From Candidatus Omnitrophota bacterium (GTDB lineage: Bacteria; Omnitrophota; Omnitrophia; Omnitrophales; Danuiimicrobiaceae): DNA of 5,170 nt. Shown piece by piece: positions 1 through 5,067 of the stretch. The position numbers and the translations under genes were made by a program. The stretch lies in NCBI GenBank assembly GCA_016206945.1, contig JACQQP010000078.1, positions 1-5,170 on the forward strand, written 5' to 3'. Positions within the stretch are counted from its first letter, which is position 1. Each line of letters starts with the position of its first letter. The notes beneath the pieces are model-generated. The model was not told the DNA's origin. It did no database searches and worked only from the letters and a program-made list of their open reading frames with translations.

Positions 1-162
1 GAAGGAACTTCGCTTCGTCTTACGATAAGCGTTGGTGTTGCGTCGACGTCAATGGTAAAGGCGACCGAAGGGAATCAACTTCTGGAAGCAGCGCTCCAAG
101 CGGTTCATGGCGCCCAGCTTAAAGGGGGAAACCGGGTATCTGTTTTCAATCTCGTGCAATGA
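1..162 (+). CDS. C-terminal fragment of a GGDEF-like (diguanylate cyclase family) protein
   Basis: The frame is open from the left edge to a TGA at 160-162, leaving 53 residues. It contains LRLTISVGVAS followed about 20 residues later by a helix (LLEAALQAVHGAQLKGGNRVSV). This matches the end of GGDEF domains, where a 'vTiSiGva' strand is followed by an 'AD.ALY.AK..GrNrV' helix. The GNRV ending is kept, but the usual AD and Y of the helix are replaced (AALQAVHGAQ), so the domain is divergent. The GGDEF signature lies outside the window, so cyclase activity cannot be judged; the protein may be a degenerate receptor-type domain. The gene ends within the loop of a terminator hairpin and converges on the HAMP gene. 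The family call rests on this short tail only. Confidence 0.6.
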   Translation, partial: EGTSLRLTISVGVASTSMVKATEGNQLLEAALQAVHGAQLKGGNRVSVFNLVQ

Positions 163-181
163 GAAACGTTGCACGTTTTTT
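153..181 (+). terminator. Rho-independent terminator after the GGDEF-like gene
   Basis: A perfect 7-bp stem (CGTGCAA at 153-159, TTGCACG at 169-175) with a 9-nt loop is followed by six T residues (176-181). The TGA stop of the upstream gene lies in the loop. The T tract is on the plus-strand side only. The hairpin also lies just beyond the stop of the minus-strand HAMP gene but has no T tract in that direction, so it probably works mainly for plus-strand transcription. Confidence 0.75.
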
Positions 182-611
182 ATTCGGCCTTGTGGCCTGA
201 AGCGCGGCGGATCGCTCGATTGATTTTTGCGACGAGGTGATGCATTTCATCGCTTGGCCGGATTTTGAGCGGTTTTGTAAAATCTCCTGTATGAGCCATG
301 CCCTCGAGCTCTTTTTCGATGCGCTCAAGCGGTCCAGCGAGTCGGTGGGAAAGACGGAGTGCGAAGAAGAAAATAAGGCCAAAAACAATGGGTAGGCCGA
401 TCAAGATGATTCGATTCACACGGTGAAGGGCAGGAAAGAGCGCCTGAGCAATCAGTTCTGGAATGGCCAGTTCATGAGCCACTGTTTCCCAAATGAGATA
501 GTAAACGCAGGCCGTTACGATGAGTGTTGGAACAAACATCGCGAAGAGAACCAGTTTTAGGTATTTCCACTGAAGGGCGTGGCGAACAAACAATGACCGG
601 CGTCTATTCAA
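180..611 (-). CDS. Membrane protein with two TM segments and an orphan HAMP domain
   Basis: The protein has 143 residues. A short basic N-terminus (NRRRSLFVRHALQWKYLK) leads into a first hydrophobic segment at about 19-42. A brief loop of about 25 residues follows, then a second TM segment at about 67-87 and a HAMP linker at about 87-135. HAMP hallmarks visible are the conserved proline in LAGPLERIEKEL (P94) and the DE pair at 121-122 ahead of the second amphipathic helix (LVAKINRAI). The chain stops there: there is no kinase, chemotaxis, GGDEF or other output domain. The start is a TTG overlapping the TGA of the DUF3047 gene (TTGA), supported by GGAGA at 621-625, 9 nt upstream; the first internal ATG lies within the first TM segment. 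HAMP domains normally relay conformational signals across membranes. This one may act by dimerising with another membrane protein, but no partner is visible. Confidence 0.8.
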   Translation of the reverse strand: MNRRRSLFVRHALQWKYLKLVLFAMFVPTLIVTACVYYLIWETVAHELAIPELIAQALFPALHRVNRIILIGLPIVFGLIFFFALRLSHRLAGPLERIEKELEGMAHTGDFTKPLKIRPSDEMHHLVAKINRAIRRASGHKAE

Positions 612-1390
612 GGGCGCTTCTCTCCGCCAAACTGCTTGGCGGATCCGCCACGGTTTGTGGCGGACTTTCCAATTTGAATATCGTCAAAAAAGCCTTCGGC
701 TTCACTTCCTGTTCCCTCGGCATCGGTCATGAGGGCAATGGCCGCCACCTTCATTTTGGGCGGCTTCGCGAATAGTTTTTTGTAGTCTTCGAAAACATTT
801 CTCTTTTCTGTAATCCATTCACCTGGTTTTGCTGGTCCACTTTGGGCGACGATTTGTTTGATTTGTCCCGTATAGGGACTTTTAAGAACGGTTTCCTCAG
901 GGAGTGTTTCGTCCCAGACATATTCAACGCAGCGGAAATGGGTAAAGAAGCGGGAGATGAAGATCACATAGAAGCGCGCGGCAAAATCATCCCGCTTTTT
1001 GGCGTCTTCAACGCCGCTTTTGTCAGGGAATTTTCGCACGCGCCATTTCCAAGAAACGTAAGGAAAATCTGAAGCGCTAAATTTGACCCGATAAAAAATA
1101 GCGGAGGCAGATTGATCGCTCCTAGAATGAACAAATCCTCTTGAATCTTCGAAATCAATCCAGTAGGCGACACGACCTTCAAAGAGCTTCTCTTCCCACC
1201 GCGCTAAGGCACTCTTCTCATTGAAATCAAAATAGCGGTAGATGATTTCGAGGGGCGGAATTAACGTGCGGATGGCCTTCTCGATCTTTTTTGGCTGATC
1301 GAATGGCGGTTCGTGCCAAAAAATCTGAGCGAGCAAAAACAATAGGGGAAATAGGATGACGGTACGCCTAAGCCATTTTTGGTCGACCAT
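608..1390 (-). CDS. DUF3047 family protein with N-terminal membrane anchor
   Basis: The protein has 260 residues. Residues 10-24 (VILFPLLFLLAQIFW) form a hydrophobic segment after positive charges, read as a signal anchor or uncleaved signal peptide, so the body is probably extracytoplasmic. The DUF3047 pattern runs from about 65 to 242: YVSWKWRV (111-118), the charged RDDFAARFYVIF (133-144), VEYVWDETLP (155-164), a GEWITEKRNVFEDY stretch (190-203), and AIALMTDAEGTGSEAEGFFDDI (217-238), where DUF3047 proteins usually have a 'imtDtDnTg..a.ayygDI' ending. The function of DUF3047 is unknown. The domain looks like a beta-rich carbohydrate-binding-type fold, which is inference. The tail after the domain (about 243-260) is encoded by a palindromic repeat. 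The ATG at 1388-1390 has no good Shine-Dalgarno sequence, so the start is less certain than the family. It overlaps the HAMP gene by 4 bp, which suggests co-expression. Confidence 0.85.
   Translation of the reverse strand: MVDQKWLRRTVILFPLLFLLAQIFWHEPPFDQPKKIEKAIRTLIPPLEIIYRYFDFNEKSALARWEEKLFEGRVAYWIDFEDSRGFVHSRSDQSASAIFYRVKFSASDFPYVSWKWRVRKFPDKSGVEDAKKRDDFAARFYVIFISRFFTHFRCVEYVWDETLPEETVLKSPYTGQIKQIVAQSGPAKPGEWITEKRNVFEDYKKLFAKPPKMKVAAIALMTDAEGTGSEAEGFFDDIQIGKSATNRGGSAKQFGGEKRP
621..625 (-). promoter_or_regulatory. Ribosome binding site for the TTG-started HAMP gene
   Basis: GGAGA on the minus strand lies 9 nt before the TTG at 609-611. It is the main support for the TTG start. Two of its bases (624-625) are also part of the adjacent hairpin stem, so its accessibility may depend on ribosomes translating the end of the DUF3047 gene. 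Confidence 0.55.
624..664. repeat. Tandem GGCGGA/TCCGCC palindromes inside the 3' end of the DUF3047 gene
   Basis: Two hairpins sit back to back. The first is CCGCCAA (624-630), a 5-nt loop and TTGGCGG (636-642). The second is TCCGCCAC (644-651), a 5-nt loop and GTGGCGGA (657-664). Their junction, 637-650, is itself a perfect 14-bp palindrome (TGGCGGATCCGCCA), so several alternative pairings are possible. The same TCCGCCA/TGGCGGA half-sites occur in the intergenic element at 1787-1975. On the mRNA strand the last stem arm overlaps the GG of the HAMP gene's Shine-Dalgarno site. The repeat encodes glycine-rich residues beyond the conserved DUF3047 domain. Confidence 0.8.
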
Positions 1391-1497
1391 AGATTTTTTA
1401 TCGACACAGGAAAAGGGTTGATTAACCCATTAAAAGTATGTGCTTTTTAACTGTTGAGTGCTATGATATCGCACATTCAGTTCAGAAAAGGTGTTCC
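1391..1497. promoter_or_regulatory. Divergent intergenic region with two small inverted repeats
   Basis: This AT-rich 107-bp gap separates the divergent DUF3047 (-) and tautomerase (+) genes and must hold promoters for both, but I cannot assign a convincing -35/-10 pair. Two dyads are visible. GGGTT-GATT-AACCC lies at 1415-1428. A 17-bp hyphenated palindrome GTGC-n-AT-nnn-AT-n-GCAC lies at 1458-1474 and covers a -10-like TATGAT (1462-1467). The second would be a plausible operator for the tautomerase gene. Both could be chance dyads. Confidence 0.3.
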
Positions 1498-1677
1498 ATG
1501 CCCTATGTGAATGTGAAAGTGGTCGGAAAGCTTTCTAAGGAGCAGAAGCGGAAAATCGCGAGCGATATTTCGGCATCTTTGTTGAAACACGCGGCAAAAC
1601 CGAAAGATCATACCTACATCGTTTTCGACGAGGTCGCCGGGGAAAATTGGGCAAAAGGCGATACATTATTCGGATAG
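1498..1677 (+). CDS. 4-oxalocrotonate tautomerase family protein (non-canonical active site)
   Basis: The protein has 59 residues, the usual length of the small tautomerases, which assemble as hexamers. The start is the ATG at 1498, with AAAAGG 6 nt upstream; this exposes the catalytic N-terminal proline (MPYVNVKVVG) once Met is removed. The upstream in-frame ATG at 1438 would bury that proline. Counting from Pro1, the chain aligns without gaps to classical 4-OT (beta strand, SKEQK helix, second strand TYIVFDEV, then ENW). Pro1 is present, but the substrate-binding Arg11 and Arg39 positions are Leu and Tyr, and Phe50 is Trp, as in many uncharacterised homologues with an 'E..ENW' motif. A tautomerase-type reaction using Pro1 is likely, but a 4-oxalocrotonate substrate is not. 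No pathway neighbours are present. It is followed within 10 bp by a heptanucleotide array. Confidence 0.88.
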   Translation: MPYVNVKVVGKLSKEQKRKIASDISASLLKHAAKPKDHTYIVFDEVAGENWAKGDTLFG

Positions 1678-1686
1678 ATCCGTTGA

Positions 1687-1749
1687 AGGCGTAACGTGTA
1701 ACGCGTAAAGCGTAACGCGTAAAGCGTAATGTGAAACGCGTAAGCCGTA
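1687..1749. repeat. Nine-unit heptanucleotide tandem array
   Basis: The stretch divides exactly into nine 7-bp units: AGGCGTA, ACGTGTA, ACGCGTA, AAGCGTA, ACGCGTA, AAGCGTA, ATGTGAA, ACGCGTA, AGCCGTA. The consensus is A(C/A/G)GCGTA. The middle units alternate to give an exact 14-bp duplication (1701-1714 and 1715-1728). The array begins 9 bp after the tautomerase stop codon and lies wholly outside genes. It looks like a slipped-strand microsatellite that has partly decayed; no function is evident. Confidence 0.85.
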
Positions 1750-1786
1750 GTTTTTAATGAAAACGGAATGATAGCTTAGTAATGGG

Positions 1787-1975
1787 TTGCTCCAGTTATC
1801 TCCTCCCCCTTTTCCGCCACAAGGCGCTGGCGGAGATGGGGGAGGAATAAGGTGGGGGTGATGACTCGATATATTTACCCCCCATCCTCACCTTCCCCCA
1901 TCCGCCAGAGGACGGATTCGTCCGTTTTTTGGCGAACAAGGGGGGAAGGGATTTTATCTGGCGAAACTGGAGCAA
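1787..1975. repeat. MITE-like element: three hairpins inside an 11-bp terminal inverted repeat
   Basis: Ends: TTGCTCCAGTT (1787-1797) is the exact reverse complement of AACTGGAGCAA (1965-1975). Between them lie three foldbacks. The left one pairs TCCTCCCCC (1801-1809) with GGGGGAGGA (1838-1846) around an inner TCCGCCA/TGGCGGA stem (1813-1819, 1828-1834). The central one pairs TGGGGGT (1853-1859) with ACCCCC-C-A (1877-1884), with one bulge. The right one pairs CCTTCCCCC (1891-1899) with GGGGGAAGG (1941-1949) around CGCCA/TGGCG and an ACGGA-TTCG-TCCGT tip (1912-1925). There is no transposase and no believable coding sequence. A clear target duplication is not visible. It sits between convergent genes and could terminate transcription from both sides. 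Confidence 0.75.
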
Positions 1976-2003
1976 TACATGATAAATCGACAGTCAAATT
2001 GAT

Positions 2004-2219
2004 TCAAACGAGGCTTGGTGGCGATAAAACGAGTGAGTCCTCTTTAGGAACGTAGGCCAGCGTGATTTTTTGGTGGGGAAATTCTTTATGGACTCGATTT
2101 AAAATTCGTTTGGCCTCTCGTCCATTTCGAGCTTTGAATACTTTGCCCGCAACACAAATCAAGTGCTTACCACGATTCGCCGAATCACCCAAAAGCTTTA
2201 AGATTGCTTTTATCTCCAT
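2004..2219 (-). CDS. Small DUF5678-like protein, last gene of the kor operon
   Basis: The protein has 71 residues and no signal peptide or TM segment. After a short helix (MEIKAILKLLGDSANR) comes GKHLICVAGKVFKARNGREA (17-36), then a helix (KRILNRVHKEF) and KITLAYVPKEDSLVL (51-65). A strand of the type 'GkwVaivggkVv', an 'a..g.eA..i...v...yP' helix and a final 'ii.yvPkee' strand is the pattern of DUF5678, a family of small proteins of unknown function; the assignment is from memory of that pattern. The start is the ATG at 2217-2219, with no strong Shine-Dalgarno sequence; no other ATG exists upstream in frame. It begins 31 nt after the korB stop on the same strand, so co-transcription is likely, but a role in oxoacid metabolism is not shown. 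The DNA beyond its stop has no classical terminator before the MITE-like element. Confidence 0.68.
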   Translation of the reverse strand: MEIKAILKLLGDSANRGKHLICVAGKVFKARNGREAKRILNRVHKEFPHQKITLAYVPKEDSLVLSPPSLV

Positions 2220-2250
2220 GGAAGCACATTTTCTAAAACATTCGATTCTC

Positions 2251-3111
2251 TTATAAAAACTCGGCGACGAGCTGATCCTGTTGCTCGGTGGTGAGACCGA
2301 GGCGGTGTTTATAAAGAGGCTCTCTTAAAGTTTCTTCCTCAGTTGCTTCATAACAAGGACGCTCATTCTGATAAAAAATTCCCGTCGCAATGTACGCTTC
2401 ACACGTCGCTTCTCGAAAAGCGGCAAAGATATCGGAGGGATCATGACCATTTTTATTAATGTCTTTCACGCGCTGTTTATAGAAATCATGCGAGTTGATT
2501 TTGTTAAAGGTAACGCACGGGCTAAACGTATCGACCAAAGCAAAACCCTGATGCTCAATGGCTTTCTTCATCACCTCGATCAACTGCTGAACATGCCCGG
2601 TATAAACGCGTGCCACAAAGCTGCAACCAGAACCAAGGGCCAAGGTAAGCGGATTGAGCGGCAGTTCAGGATTTCCAAATGGCGTTGACTTGGTTTTCAT
2701 CTTAAGACCGCTTGTAGGAGAAGTCTGCCCTGTGGTGAGCCCATAAATTGAATTATTCATCACCAGATAAGTCATATCGATATTACGGCGCATCGCGTGA
2801 ACCAGATGTCCCACGCCAATTCCATATCCATCTCCGTCACCGCCCACGGCAATGACCGTCATTTCATGATTGGCTAGTTTAACCGCCTGCGCGATCGGAA
2901 GCGCGCGGCCGTGCAGCGTATGCAACCCGTAGGTATTGATAAAACCAGGCAGATTAGAGGAGCAGCCAATTCCTGAAACCGTCATAATTTGATGGGGTTC
3001 TAAATTGAGAAGCGGAAACGCCTTCTTCATGGCCGAAAGCAAACCAAAGTCACCGCAACCAGGGCACCAATCAGGATGTACCTCACTATTGAAATCTTTC
3101 ATCTCAGACAT
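2251..3111 (-). CDS. korB: 2-oxoacid:ferredoxin oxidoreductase subunit beta (TPP and [4Fe-4S] subunit)
   Basis: The protein has 286 residues, typical for beta subunits of two-subunit 2-oxoacid:ferredoxin oxidoreductases. The TPP/Mg signature GDGDGYGIGVGHL (91-103) is followed at 119 by NNSIYGLTTGQTSPTS. Four cysteines fit the known cluster ligands: C16 and C19 (WCPGCGDFG), C50 (GIGCSS) and C199 (SPCVTFN), close to the 12/15/46/197 spacing known from the Sulfolobus tokodaii enzyme. With KorA it would decarboxylate a 2-oxoacid and pass electrons to an external ferredoxin, making acyl-CoA; reverse carboxylation is possible. Whether the substrate is 2-oxoglutarate, pyruvate or several acids cannot be read here, so the symbol follows the class name. 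The start at 3111 is chosen because AGGAGG lies 9 nt upstream and the protein then begins shortly before the CPGCG motif. Longer in-frame starts only add sequence overlapping korA. It overlaps korA by 8 bp. Confidence 0.93.
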   Translation of the reverse strand: MSEMKDFNSEVHPDWCPGCGDFGLLSAMKKAFPLLNLEPHQIMTVSGIGCSSNLPGFINTYGLHTLHGRALPIAQAVKLANHEMTVIAVGGDGDGYGIGVGHLVHAMRRNIDMTYLVMNNSIYGLTTGQTSPTSGLKMKTKSTPFGNPELPLNPLTLALGSGCSFVARVYTGHVQQLIEVMKKAIEHQGFALVDTFSPCVTFNKINSHDFYKQRVKDINKNGHDPSDIFAAFREATCEAYIATGIFYQNERPCYEATEEETLREPLYKHRLGLTTEQQDQLVAEFL

Positions 3112-4864
3112 GGGCCAGGACCTCCTGAAGGCGATTAAAAATATCCTCGCCCGTAAAAGGTTCTCCGTCATATCGGTTGACCGTGCGTTTAATCTCATTG
3201 TAACCCGTCTCGGCCCGAAGCAACCTTACCATTTGAGAAGAGTAGTTCGTCTCCACAGCGATAATTTCGCGGCAAGCGTTCAAGAGGTCCAACACTTTTT
3301 CGGCGGGAAGCGGATAAAGATCGGTAAAGTGCAGATGATTGACGCTCGCCCCCGCCTCCGTTAAAAGCCCGCATGCTTCTTCAATCGCATCATAGGTGGA
3401 ACCCCATCCCATCAGTGTCAGCTCAGCATCCTGAGGACCGCTCAAGGTTGGGAGCCGCATATCGACATGGCGTGCCCTTTCGAGTTTCCGCATTCGCTTG
3501 GCGTGAATCTTATTGCGAATTTCAAGTGAGGAAGGAAGACCTGCCAAAACGTCACTGATGACAATTCCACTTTCGTCATGTTCATCACTCGCCGAAACAT
3601 ATATTCCTCCTGGTGAACCGGGAAGAACCCGCGGCGAGACGCCGTCTTCCGTAATCAAATAGCGCTTGTAACTTCCATTGACAGATTCCTGGACCTTGCC
3701 GCGTTCAATCGGAACGGCTTCAAAGTTAAAAGGATCAGCCGTCTGGAAATGTTCTGACAAAAAGAGATCGGAAAGAATAAGGACAGGCATCTGGTACTTC
3801 TCCGCTAGGTTCAAAGCGCGTCCCGCCGTGTAAAAGGCATCTTCGGCATCCTTTGGAGCAAGAATAATCCGAGGAAAATCGCCCTGGCCGCCGAACATGA
3901 GGTTTAAGTCTCCTTGCTCCTGCTTCGTAGGAATGCCTGTGGAAGGTCCTCCCCGTTGGACATTAATGACCACGATCGGTTCCTCTAACATCCCTGCTAA
4001 TCCCAACCCCTCCACCATCAAGGAAAAACCGCCGCCGGAAGTGGCGGTCGCGGCTCGGACACCCGCATGCGCAGCACCAATAATAAAATTAATGGAGGCG
4101 ATCTCATCTTCGGTCTGCTTGACGACAAGCTTATGGGACTTCGCCTTGGTCGCCAAATAATGAAGAATCCCTGTGGAAGGAGACATCGGATAAGCGGCGT
4201 AAAATTTAACGCCATGTGCCAAAAGTCCCATTCCAAAGGCATGATTTCCGGTCATAAACATTCGCCGCTTCCCATCGCCTCTCAGGTTGATCTTCAGAGG
4301 TTTTGCATGTTCCCTCGCCCAATCGACTCCAAGTTGAAAGATGCGCTGATTGAGTTCGATCACCGTCGCTTCTTTTTTTCCGAAACGATCACGGATGAAA
4401 TCAAGTCCCACTTGCGGATTCAGCCCCAGAATTTGAATGGTCGCGCCGATCAACATAATGTTTGCCATCACCATATCGGCACCTTTGTCACTAATCAAAT
4501 CTCTGAAGGGCACGCCATAAAAAGTTAAGTCGTCACGCATTTTGGAAAGATCCTCGGTGATATTTGACGAATTATAAAAGACAATCCCACCTTTTTTGAC
4601 TTGAGGAACATGAAGAGGCGGGCTCGTCCGATTCAGTAACACAGCGACGTCAGGCGCTTCACCATGGCTCAATGTTTTTTGAGACCCAACGTTGAGCTGA
4701 AGCCAAACGTGACCTCCGCGAATCGCCGACTGGTAAGCGTTATAAGCCATCACGTGAAGACCGAGGCGGGAACAAAGTTTTCCGAAGATTTCACCGGAGG
4801 AAGCAATGCCATCCCCCGCAGCACCTGCAATACGTACGATCACACTGTCTTTCGGTCGGTCCAT
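3104..4864 (-). CDS. korA: 2-oxoacid:ferredoxin oxidoreductase subunit alpha (gamma-alpha fusion)
   Basis: The protein has 586 residues, the normal size for the fused subunit. The gamma domain fills about 8-185 (RIAGAAGDGIASSGEIFG near the start, then SAIRGGHVW). A linker leads to the alpha/pyrimidine-binding domain at about 202-440, with FMTGNHAFGMGLLAHGVKF, the substrate-loop motif YPMSPST (225-231), KQTEDEIASINFIIGAAHAG, ATSGGGFSLM and NVQRGGPSTGIPTKQEQGDL. A transketolase-C-like domain (about 480-586, LTLMGWGSTYDAIEEA) ends the chain. The well-known YPITP motif is YPMSP here. KorA binds CoA and oxoacid opposite the TPP held by KorB. The start is the ATG at 4862-4864 with AAAGGAG upstream; an upstream TTG extension lacks such a site and adds nonconserved residues. 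It is first in the operon behind a strong promoter. Other names for homologues include oorA and the alpha subunit of generic 2-oxoacid:acceptor oxidoreductase. Confidence 0.93.
   Translation of the reverse strand: MDRPKDSVIVRIAGAAGDGIASSGEIFGKLCSRLGLHVMAYNAYQSAIRGGHVWLQLNVGSQKTLSHGEAPDVAVLLNRTSPPLHVPQVKKGGIVFYNSSNITEDLSKMRDDLTFYGVPFRDLISDKGADMVMANIMLIGATIQILGLNPQVGLDFIRDRFGKKEATVIELNQRIFQLGVDWAREHAKPLKINLRGDGKRRMFMTGNHAFGMGLLAHGVKFYAAYPMSPSTGILHYLATKAKSHKLVVKQTEDEIASINFIIGAAHAGVRAATATSGGGFSLMVEGLGLAGMLEEPIVVINVQRGGPSTGIPTKQEQGDLNLMFGGQGDFPRIILAPKDAEDAFYTAGRALNLAEKYQMPVLILSDLFLSEHFQTADPFNFEAVPIERGKVQESVNGSYKRYLITEDGVSPRVLPGSPGGIYVSASDEHDESGIVISDVLAGLPSSLEIRNKIHAKRMRKLERARHVDMRLPTLSGPQDAELTLMGWGSTYDAIEEACGLLTEAGASVNHLHFTDLYPLPAEKVLDLLNACREIIAVETNYSSQMVRLLRAETGYNEIKRTVNRYDGEPFTGEDIFNRLQEVLAHV
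3121..3126 (-). promoter_or_regulatory. Ribosome binding site of korB inside korA
   Basis: A consensus AGGAGG on the minus strand lies 9 nt before the korB ATG and within the last codons of korA. It settles the korB start against longer in-frame alternatives, and it fits translational coupling of the two subunits for 1:1 synthesis. Confidence 0.8.
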
Positions 4865-4874
4865 GACAAAAAAA

Positions 4875-4881
4875 CTCCTTT
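4875..4881 (-). promoter_or_regulatory. Ribosome binding site of korA
   Basis: AAAGGAG on the minus strand lies 10 nt before the ATG at 4864, separated by a T-rich spacer. It favours this start over the in-frame TTG at 4894, which lies upstream of the site and would place it inside the gene. Confidence 0.75.
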
Positions 4882-4950
4882 CACGAATGATCAACTAGGT
4901 CTCATGAGTACACGATACTTTCAACGGTACGACTTTGGAAAGGTATTTTA

Positions 4951-4979
4951 ATTATACTCTAACGCAGATTTAACTCCAA
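4951..4979 (-). promoter_or_regulatory. korA: Sigma70-type promoter of the kor operon
   Basis: Read on the minus strand, TTGGAG (4979-4974) and a perfect TATAAT (4956-4951) are separated by exactly 17 bp. Transcription should start near 4944, giving a leader of about 80 nt before the korA ATG. The leader contains small palindromes (CTCATGAG, TGATCA) but no riboswitch or attenuator that I recognise. The near-consensus form suggests high, largely constitutive expression, which is inference. Confidence 0.75.
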
Positions 4980-4997
4980 GAAATTTTTATAAGGGAC

Positions 4998-5048
4998 AAA
5001 GGTTCAAAGGCGACCGTCACCTTTAACGTTTGCCTTAACCTTTGCCTT
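4998..5048 (-). repeat. Degenerate hexanucleotide array folding into a long hairpin; possible terminator
   Basis: On the minus strand 5048-5007 reads as seven 6-bp units: AAGGCA, AAGGTT, AAGGCA, AACGTT, AAAGGT, GACGGT, CGCCTT. The array can fold: AAAGGTT-AAGGC (5043-5032) pairs with GCCTT-TG-AACCTTT (5011-4998), giving 12 bp with a 2-nt bulge and a 20-nt loop. It starts 20 bp after the stop of the right-edge gene, so it may terminate that transcript, but no T run follows directly. An inner 19-bp imperfect palindrome (5006-5024) could compete with the larger stem. Confidence 0.5.
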
Positions 5049-5067
5049 CAAACTCGAAACTCAATCT

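Noticed and set aside
1438..1497. N-terminal extension of the tautomerase from the ATG at 1438
   Set aside because: It would bury the catalytic proline, which must follow the initiator Met, and the ATG at 1498 has its own AAAAGG site.
1687..1749. CRISPR array
   Set aside because: The units are 7 bp and contiguous with no spacers, so this is a microsatellite-like array.
1768..1984. ATGATA on both sides of the MITE-like element (1768-1773 and 1979-1984) as a target duplication
   Set aside because: The copies lie at unequal distances from the terminal repeats (13 and 3 bp), and a shared 6-mer in AT-rich flanks is easily chance.
1852..2055. A 67-codon open frame on the plus strand across the intergenic element
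   Set aside because: It reads through the hairpin arms of the palindromic element, has a low-complexity composition and overlaps the 3' end of the DUF5678-like gene.
3112..3198. Longer KorB start inside korA
   Set aside because: The extra 29 residues are out-of-frame korA sequence, and a consensus AGGAGG precedes the ATG at 3111.
4025..4047. CCGCC/GGCGG inverted repeat within korA, similar to the palindromic repeat
   Set aside because: It falls in codons for the conserved TATSGGGF motif, so protein constraint and glycine codons explain it, and the TCCGCCA half-site is incomplete.
4067..4528. A 153-codon open frame on the plus strand, antisense to korA
   Set aside because: It lies wholly inside the strongly conserved korA frame, has no recognisable domain and no ribosome binding site; it is a shadow of korA codon use.
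4865..4894. TTG-started extension of KorA by ten residues
   Set aside because: The AAAGGAG site at 4875-4881 would then lie inside the gene and fits the ATG at 4864; the added residues do not look like the family N-terminus.
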